Source of the DNA: Hydnum rufescens UP504
Taxonomy: Eukaryota; Basidiomycota; Agaricomycetes; Cantharellales; Hydnaceae
Length of the DNA stretch: 64,000 bases
Assembly (NCBI GenBank): GCA_014904985.1
Contig: MU128955.1
Location: 1 to 64,000 of the forward strand
Direction: 5' to 3'
The notes under the pieces: generated by a model
Told to the model about the DNA's origin: nothing
The model's database searches: none
What the model saw: only the letters and a program-made list of their open reading frames with translations
Translations under genes and position numbers: made by a program
Shown: in pieces, positions 57,348 through 64,000 of the stretch
How positions within the stretch are numbered: position 1 is the stretch's first letter
Layout: each line of letters opens with the position of its first letter

Positions 57348-58161
57348 CTTGCATAGTACCACACACCTGCCACAGCAGGTGTGTGGTTCCTGGGGCCACT
57401 CATTCACTCCATGTCATTTCAGGGGGAAGGGTCTGTTTGGTAGGCATCCATTCCATTCATTCTTGTTGGGTGGTCCTTCATTTTGTGGGTTGTGGGTTAG
57501 ACAATAACCTAGAAATTAGATAATTTGATAGTTATAAATTAAAACCAGTACAAAAAGAGCAGCAAATGCTGCTCTTTTTGCACTGTTGGGTACACTGAAT
57601 GGCATACCTTACATAGAACCACACACCTGCTGTTGCAGGTGTGCTTCATGTGGCCACTTGTTGGGTGTGTTGCTGTTTGGGCCCTCATCCCTCATCATTT
57701 GGTAGGTCATTGGTTGGCAGGTTTTTGGTTTAAAGGTCATTGACTGGCAGGTGTTCACTCAGGGCTTGCATGGGTTCAGGTCATGACCTAGAATATTAAG
57801 AGATATGTTAGTTAAAAATTCAAACCAGTGCAAAAAGAGCAGCAAATGCTGCTCTTTTTTCACTGTTGGGTACACTGAATAACTTGCCTTACATAGAACC
57901 ACACCCACCACAGTGGGTGTGTGGTTCATGTGGCCACTCATTGGGCATGTCCCTGGCTGCTGTGGTCTCATTGGTTGCATTTTCATTTGTCATATTTCTG
58001 TCTGGCATATTGCCATTTGGGCCATGGCAGATATGGGCCCTATCATTTTGCCAGTTTGGTCTGGCCATGATCTAAAATAATAATGATACATTAGTAAAGA
58101 AATTAAAAGCAGCACTAAAAGAGCAGCTTGTGCTGCTCTTTTTGCACTGTTGTATCTACTA

Positions 58162-61100
58162 CAGTTGTGGACAACCAAAGTCAACAACCTTATCCCACCT
58201 GCACAAAAGTTATTAGAATTTTGTAAAACTGCTCCAGTATGCTCAGGAGTGCCATAGGAAGCCTGCCACAGGTTCAGTGGGGCTTAATTCTAACTTTTAG
58301 TCAATATTTAGGTCAGAAATTTGGCAGGACCCCTAAATTCCAGTATTTGGAGCTGTAGTGGTGCCTAAAGGGAGATATAGGTCCAGAGGGTATGATTCTG
58401 GACTGAAAACATCTCAGGCTGTCTTGAGAGCAGCAGAATTTGATTGCTGGGAAATGATGCTGAATCAAGAATCATATTTGGTAACTTCCAAATCTGGACC
58501 CTGACATTCTGCTTCATTCTGAGCCATGGGCATGGCCCTGATTACTTTATATTTTAGATGGATTAATGATTCAAATATGGTCTCCTCTGATGATGAAGAT
58601 ATTGACTGGGATCCACATGCCCACCATGAAGATGTCACACCACTATATGTCACTGATGAAGATGCCAACCTTGATGACCCAGATGATAATGAATTAGAGG
58701 AGAAAGATGTTCAGTTAAATACCTCACTCAAATCTTTTGCTGCAATTATCAAGGGAGATGGGTGGGTCCCAAATGGGAAAAGTGTAAATATGAATTGCAA
58801 GGTGGTGCATGCACCCAATAATTCATAACTCATGATTCCATCTAAAACCATTCCAGTTCATCCCACAGAATACATTAAAGGCCCAGATCTTGCCAGCAAA
58901 TCCAAACAATATAGAAGCTGCTACAGATGGCAGACAGCAACCCAAACCACTTTGAAGTTTTCCCCTATCTCTTGTCCACATCCCATACCACATATATCTC
59001 ATCTTGTTCATCCTCTCCCACTCTGCTGGATTTGGGGAATCACAATGTTGGCCCTCAGAGTCTTGATGAGCCCAATGATGTGGCTGTTCTGCCTGCCAGT
59101 GCTATGGCCCCCACCATGATTACTCACATACTATGGTCCCATGCCACAGATCCTGTTGTTGAGGATGGCATGGACTTGGAGGATGAAGATGAAGAGATAA
59201 ATGAATTAATGCAAGGCCATGGAGCATCCTCTCCTTCTGAAGTGCAAGACTGGCTCTATCTCTGTGATGAGATTAATGGAGTCTTGAGGAAGGAGAATAA
59301 GGCCTGCAGCCTTCCATTCAGACAAGTGATTCACATCTTTCTGTGGCTTGGCATGTTACTAATGATTTTTCAGCTTAACCAGTATCAACTGCTCTGTAGT
59401 TTTGCAAACCTTCATATCAAGGGGTTTGGGCAGATCTCAGCAAGCCTCCATATTGCACAATCTGAGCATGATCAAGATGGTGCTTGGTTTGCTTGGCACA
59501 TCCATGCCCTTGCATGTCACAATGAAAAATATGAGCAACTTCCAATTGAGTGTCATGGTGGAAGGCAGAAGGGGTCCTGTCACTGGGATGATGAGGATGT
59601 CAAAAAAGGGGCATGAAGCTGGCTCAAGATGCAAAAAGTGGGGATGGTCACATCATCTGGCTTTTTTTGAGCCCTCAACATGTCAATCCTCCTGGAACTT
59701 GGCATTGCACCCAAGAATCCCCTACTAAACCATTCAGCTCATCAGTGGATGTTCAAATTGGGGTTCCACAAAACCACACTATGAAAGGGGGTCTATATGG
59801 ATGGTCATGAGCATGAAGACATTATTCATTATCAGAACACTTTTTTTCTTCCTGAGATCACAAAATTCACATCTTGCATGGCCTGCTATGAGGGAGAGGA
59901 CTTGGTATGACATGAGCCAAACCTTCAGCCAGGTGAGAAGCAGATTATTGCTCAATTTCATGATGAGAGCTGCTTTCATGCAAACAAGTTCAAATCCTCA
60001 GCTTGGTGGGTGCTCTATTTCCATCCTTAAGGTATTCAGTTCCCTTAATGTTCCCTAGGCTAAAGTGGGACCAGTCAGTTCTCCAGAAGAAGAGCCAGGG
60101 GTGCCTCATCCATGTGTCAGATTTTATCAATGAGGAAGATGGCCATCTGGTTCAGCAAAATGAACAAGGCCAGATCATTTGTGATGCATGCAAGGTCATC
60201 TTTCCAGGTGCTTCAGGTGATCCATGGTGGGACACCCAGCAGCTGCTCAAACAGGTGGATACTGCAATTGATATCTTTGATGTGAGTCATCCCAATTGCC
60301 AGGCACTATTCATTTTTGACCAGTCCTTGGCTCATGCATCTCTTGGACCCAATGCCCTCCAGGCCTTTGATATGAATAAGGGTAATGGTGGGAAACAGCA
60401 AAAGCAGAAGGATACTGTCATTCCAAACAACAATCATATGATCTTGATGTGCAGCAGGCCACAAAGATGACAACTGAAGGAGGTGAAGCAAAAGGACTCC
60501 AAGATGTCCTTATGGAGCATGGACTTGACACAAGGGGCATGTGTGTGAAATGTGCCCCCATCTGTCCTTTTGAGAACAAAGGCTGCTGCATGGCCTGTCT
60601 TTTGAGCAGACAAGAGGATTTTGTCAATCAGACCTCAATGCTTGAAGCAGCCATCACAGAAAGGGGGCATATTTGTATTTTTTTTTGCTGAAATTTCATT
60701 GTGAACTAAATCCTATTGAGATGGTGCATGTTCTTCACAGGTGCAAAGAATTTACTGATAGAATTCTTAATCCCACAGTACTGGGGATATGCAAAGTATC
60801 ATTACCATGAGGTTTTCAAAGCAACCTTTGCTGATGCAAAAGAAGTTGCAATCCAAAGTCTTGACTCATGCCCCATTGAAACTATCCATCAGTTTATCAA
60901 TTGGTCATGGCACTTTATGTTGGCATACCACCTTGGACTTACAGGAAAGGCAGCAGAGTGGGCAGTGGGGAGGCAAAAATCCCACCACAGTGTCACAAAG
61001 TGTGCCATGCTTGCTATTGACTCTATTGTCAATTAAATCCATCTTTTTACACCTTGTTTGTATGTAAATATCTTAGATACACCTTCTGGCTGCCCTGTAG

Positions 61101-61293
61101 GCCTTACAGGTGACAAAAAATTTCTCAAAAATTCCTCAAAAATTTGGTGGATTGAAAATATAGTCCAAGAAATTAAATGAATGTGTTTTTGGACTCCCTT
61201 AGGTTCCAGGAGTCCAAATATGGCACTATATTGGTGTGAAAATCAGCAGATCAGGCCATGGATACATTTGTTGACTTGGGCTGTCCACAACTG
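58162..61293 (+). mobile_element. Tc1/IS630-like DNA transposon, 3132 bp, TA target
   Basis: Terminal inverted repeats of 26 bp (24 identical) start CAGTTGTGGACA at both ends. TA flanks each side (58160-58161 and 61294-61295). It carries a DDE transposase remnant in the middle. Inserted in a hairpin intron of the minus-strand array. Confidence 0.85.
58526..61036 (+). pseudogene. DDE transposase of the 58-61 kb element
   Basis: An acidic N-terminus (SSDDEDIDWDPHAHHEDVTP) is followed by a helical DNA-binding part (59200-59615, ending YEQLPIECHGGRQKGSCH) and, after stops, the catalytic core: IIAQFHDESCFHANKFKSSA (first Asp), intron 60006-60058, QKKSQGCLIHVSDFINEEDG, DPWWDTQQLLKQVDTAIDIF, CQALFIFDQSLAHASLGPNA (second Asp), CPFENKGCCMACLLSRQEDF and LKFHCELNPIEM (Glu). 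A second intron (near 60723-60778) leads to YWGYAKYHYHEVF and the end KSHHSVTKCAMLAIDSIVN. This is the large DDE transposase type frequent in Agaricomycetes. All three acidic residues remain, but frameshifts and stops (for example before 59615 and in DLV(stop)HEP) break it. Confidence 0.82.
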
Positions 61294-61625
61294 TACAATA
61301 AAAAAAACTCACCTTATGTGACCACACACCTGCATCAGCAGGTGTGTGGTCACCTGGCTCCCTTTCTAGGTGGTTGTTGGCTGCCAGGTTGGTGGTTGCT
61401 GCTTCAGTGGGTGGTGGTGGTGGCTGTGTAGTTGCAAAGGAAGACAAAACTCAATGCCAGCAATTGCTGGAACCCAAGAAGCACCCAATTTCTGGCACTA
61501 CAAGCACCATATACATCAATAGCAATTATGTAGATGTGTAATAAGTACTATATAATAAATATCTGTTCAAAAATGCAAAAAAGACAATGATAATAAGTCA
61601 GAGATCAATACAGCACCATATGCCT

Positions 61626-61919
61626 ATATTGCACAGTGGATTGGGCCACTTCTATGGGTGAGAATTGGCCCAAATTTAAATATATTGGTGGTGTATATGC
61701 ATCCTACATGGGTGACTAGTCACATCAGATGATCTCTCCATCTTTGGATTTTTTGCACCTTCAATTCCCTATTTAGGGAATTGGGGGGGCAAAAAATCCA
61801 AAAATGGAGAGATTGTCCAATGTAACTAGTTGCCCATGAAGAATGCATATACACCACCAATATAGTTAAGTTTGGGCCAATTCCAACCCATAGAGGTGGC
61901 CCAATCTGCTGTGCAATAT
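61626..61919. mobile_element. Palindromic MITE-like element, ~294 bp
   Basis: Inverted repeat centred at 61772-61773 (AATTCCCTATTTAGGGAATT). The arms match to ATATTGCACAG...CTGTGCAATAT at the ends, with some mismatches. No coding capacity. Target duplication not clear. Confidence 0.65.
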
Positions 61920-62194
61920 TGTAACAGGAGTGCCAAGATGGGGGCAGAGGAGTTGAGGTTGAGTTGGGACAATGTGAAGTGTGTAAGGGAGGGAGGAAGA
62001 GTAGCACAATTGATGCTACAATGGGTGCTGGCCTCTCATATCATCCTCATAGACATGTTGTGCACTTGCCTTCCTGTGTTTAGAGTCAGAATAGGATGGG
62101 GGAAGGAGGGAGGATGGAGAGGATGTGGTTTAAGAGTTAGTAGAAATGACAAGTCATGTATCAAGTCAACAGATAGATGCTACTGTGTTGACAT
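61920..62194. other. No gene recognised
   Basis: CpG-poor sequence with an ORF (61872-62288) lacking motifs. Confidence 0.35.
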
Positions 62195-63270
62195 TATAAG
62201 CAGGAAATGGAGGGAGGAATCCAGCCACTGTCCACAATATGGAATCAAGAATGAAAAGAGGGGACCATGGGATCAATCTGAATGTTGAGGCTTGATGGAA
62301 GGAAGGTCTTTTTGGATAGAAATCTATTGCTGTAAGCAACACCTGCTCAAGCAATACAACAAAGAATGAATCTGGGTCACAATACCACACCCTAAGGCTC
62401 TCTCCTCTTGAGGCCCTAGACAAAGTGTAGTAGTCTTGGTGGAATTTACCCAAGGAACCAGTGGCAATACATCAGTGCCTCAAAACTGAGGAGGGGGAAG
62501 ACTATGGAAATTCACATCTCCTGCACTTAATATACATACAGGGAAAATGCTATGGTAACCAGTGGAAGGGTGAGGTTAAGGTAAAATGATGAAAAAGGAA
62601 TAAAATAAAAATCTTTAAAACTGAAGGAGATATTCAAAATCAGGGCAGAATAGGGGAATATGGCTTAACCAAGCTATTCCTACAAAATCCCTTGGGGAAT
62701 GGGGTAACTAGTTGTCCTAGACATACCCTTTATCAGATATAAGAGGGGCAGAGAATAATTGCCATTAATAATAAAAAAAAAAGCAGAGGCAATAATGGAA
62801 TGAGACATGGGGGAGTTGAATTGTAAAAGGGTGAATTCTTATCAGATCATTTTTTCCTTGGCACTTTTGGATGTGGACTGTCAACAGCCTTCTAGGTGTG
62901 CTTGTCTCAAATGAATTGGATCAAAACTGACTGAGAAAATCAAAAAATACTGGTTGAAAATATGGAATACATAGTAAAAATGACCTGGAAAGTGCAGTTT
63001 TTATTAGTTCAGCTCATGTTCAGTACACTTTGTCTAGGGCCTCAAGAGGAGAGCCTTAGGGTGTGGTATTGTGACCCAGATTCATTCTTTGTTCTATTGC
63101 TTGAGCAAGTGTTGCTTACAGCATTAGATTACTATCTAAAAAGACCTTCCTTTCTTTGAGCCTTAACATTCAGATTGATCCCATGGTCCCCTCTTTTCAT
63201 TCTCAATTCCATGTCATGGAGTGTGGCTGGATTCCTCCCTTCATTTGCTGCTTCCAATGCTGGCAGCATA
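62195..63270. repeat. Two partial LTR-family copies head to head
   Basis: 62211-63018 matches 25605-26390. From about 63019 the sequence is the reverse complement of about 62211-62440, giving ~230-bp inverted ends around a ~580-bp middle. It can be read as a foldback element or as two truncated copies of the same repeat joined in opposite orientation. Confidence 0.6.
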
Positions 63271-63497
63271 TAATGGAAACACAAGACATGCACCATATGA
63301 AAGCTGCTTGTGCACAGAGAATGCACAAGCTCCTGGACCCCTATATGCTGGCAATGGTCAAAGTAATGAAGTGGATGGAGATACCAAAGTTGTTGAGGCT
63401 TAATCAACTTTGGTTGGAGGGGCTTCCTACTGTGGATGAATTTCCACTCTTAGGGAGTTGCATAGCCAATAAGTACTGAACATCCCACTGGAACAAG

Positions 63498-63887
63498 ATG
63501 TATGAGGCCATTACTCATCCTGAATATTGTTGGATCTGCCTAGAAGAACTCCTGGAGTCTCCTCTAGACTCTGATGAGTCTGTGTTGCCAGTCATGATTG
63601 ATCACCATGGGCAAGTCCAGCACACCATTGGGAGTGTGGATTGTGCTAGAGCTTCAAATGACTGGTCTAGGGGTCCCACACTGGGGGGTGAAGGAATCAA
63701 CAGTCCAGTTCTGGATGAAGTCCTGGAGGAGAATGTGGGGAGCTCAATGGGGAAATGGAAGTATAGTGAATTGGGTAGAAGTCAGGACTCTGCAGGAAGT
63801 GGGCCTGGTCATGTGGCTGAGGATGCTGGGGAGCATGGTAGTGATGTAGAGGATGGGAGGCCAGTGAGAAGGAGAAGGAAGTCATGA
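63498..63887 (+). CDS. Unknown 129-aa ORF
   Basis: Starts MYEAITHPEYCWICLEELLE and ends with a basic RPVRRRRKS. Upstream, frame 63270-63477 (WMEIPKLLRLNQLWLEGLPT) may belong to the same protein, separated by one frame change. Middle Gly/Ser/Asp-rich and probably disordered. Not recognised. The gene, if real, may continue past the window. Confidence 0.3.
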   Translation: MYEAITHPEYCWICLEELLESPLDSDESVLPVMIDHHGQVQHTIGSVDCARASNDWSRGPTLGGEGINSPVLDEVLEENVGSSMGKWKYSELGRSQDSAGSGPGHVAEDAGEHGSDVEDGRPVRRRRKS

Positions 63888-64000
63888 CTCCCAAGGAGAT
63901 CAATGTCTACAATTCCAGATGAACTCAACAAGTTGCCCACTCCTCTTTCTCCCAACTCACTCATCCATGCTCAGGCTAACCAGAGCCCTCCACCTTCACT

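Larger units (their letters stand above)
50233..61480 (-). other. Hairpin-intron exon array, copy 2, with two transposons in introns
   Basis: Minus-strand order. Exon ending at 61313. Intron 61312-58072, holding a Tc1-like element (107 nt without it). Exon 58071-57888. Intron 57887-57788 (100 nt, GC donor). Exon 57787-57608. Intron 57607-57509 (99). Exon 57508-57348. Intron 57347-57244 (104). Exon 57243-57048. Intron 57047-50548, holding the Helitron (104 nt without it). Exon 50547-50353. Intron 50352-50233 (120). Every intron has a CTAAC/CTAAT-like site, a TAG acceptor and a stem AAAAAGAGCAGC...GCTGCTCTTTTT. Most exons end in a second stem of the ACCACACACCTGC...GCAGGTGTGTGGT type just before the donor. 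Exon starts share a ..CTGAACC motif. Some exons are open (50547-50353), others have stops, so the locus is decayed or non-coding. Confidence 0.5.

Noticed and set aside
56988..58140. AAAAAGAGCAGC hairpins as Helitron 3' ends
   Set aside because: No CTRR follows them at a fixed distance; splice donors, branch sites and acceptors around each stem fit introns better.

Overview
This window looks like a repeat-rich chromosomal segment of a basidiomycete fungus, most likely an Agaricomycete. The evidence is short spliceosomal introns (about 54-120 nt) with GTAAGT/GTATGT donors and CTAAC or CTAAT branch points, decayed Ty3, Ty1/copia, DIRS-type, Helitron and DDE elements of kinds common in mushrooms, and a small-G-domain gene of a type common in these fungi. 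Almost everything except about 31.0-36.45 kb is strongly depleted in CpG, and its coding remnants carry arginine-to-TGA, -Trp and -His changes. That is the signature of methylation-linked CpG decay. No similarity search was run, so family names rest on motifs read by eye.

Layout. 1-0.74 kb: broken Ty3 integrase. 1.4-2.5 kb: unknown ORF with two TGA stops. 3.3-4.0 kb: minisatellite open in three frames. 4.28-6.52 kb (+) and 16.72-18.98 kb (-): two diverged copies of one four-ORF block in inverted orientation. 8.4-10.1 kb: LTR-element debris with a decayed Ty3 reverse transcriptase. 11.93-12.65 kb: palindromic element with a perfect 8-bp target duplication. 13.4-15.2 kb (-): DIRS-type RNase H plus tyrosine recombinase. 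15.2-15.9 kb: copia RNase H and LTR start. 20.9-24.9 kb (+): multi-exon gene-like locus whose introns contain stem-loops, one of them holding a miniature LTR element. 24.9-27.3 kb (-): DDE transposase split by a solo-LTR-like insert. 27.5-29.0 kb: CAGCTG-rich element with 47-bp inverted ends. 29.45-30.83 kb: foldback element with an 8-bp-TSD element nested in it.

31.0-36.5 kb is the CpG-rich island. It holds a frameshifted 3-hydroxyisobutyryl-CoA-hydrolase remnant, an unresolved stretch, a 205-bp 8-bp-TSD element, and the one gene that reads as intact: a seven-exon, 296-residue G-domain protein. A 12-kb array of a ~76-bp repeat follows (36.5-48.5 kb); its monomer resembles a complete intron, and it includes two large internal duplications that look partly like assembly noise.

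50.2-61.4 kb is the most striking part. A minus-strand array of ~160-196-nt exons is separated by ~100-nt hairpin introns. A 6.4-kb Helitron (50558-56953) and a 3.1-kb Tc1/IS630-like element (58162-61293) each sit inside one of these introns; removing them on paper restores introns of 104 and 107 nt. The same kind of locus on the plus strand at 21-22 kb has an 808-bp miniature LTR element in an intron that would otherwise be 105 nt. The window is therefore largely a history of insertions, several into structured introns, around a small surviving host-gene island.
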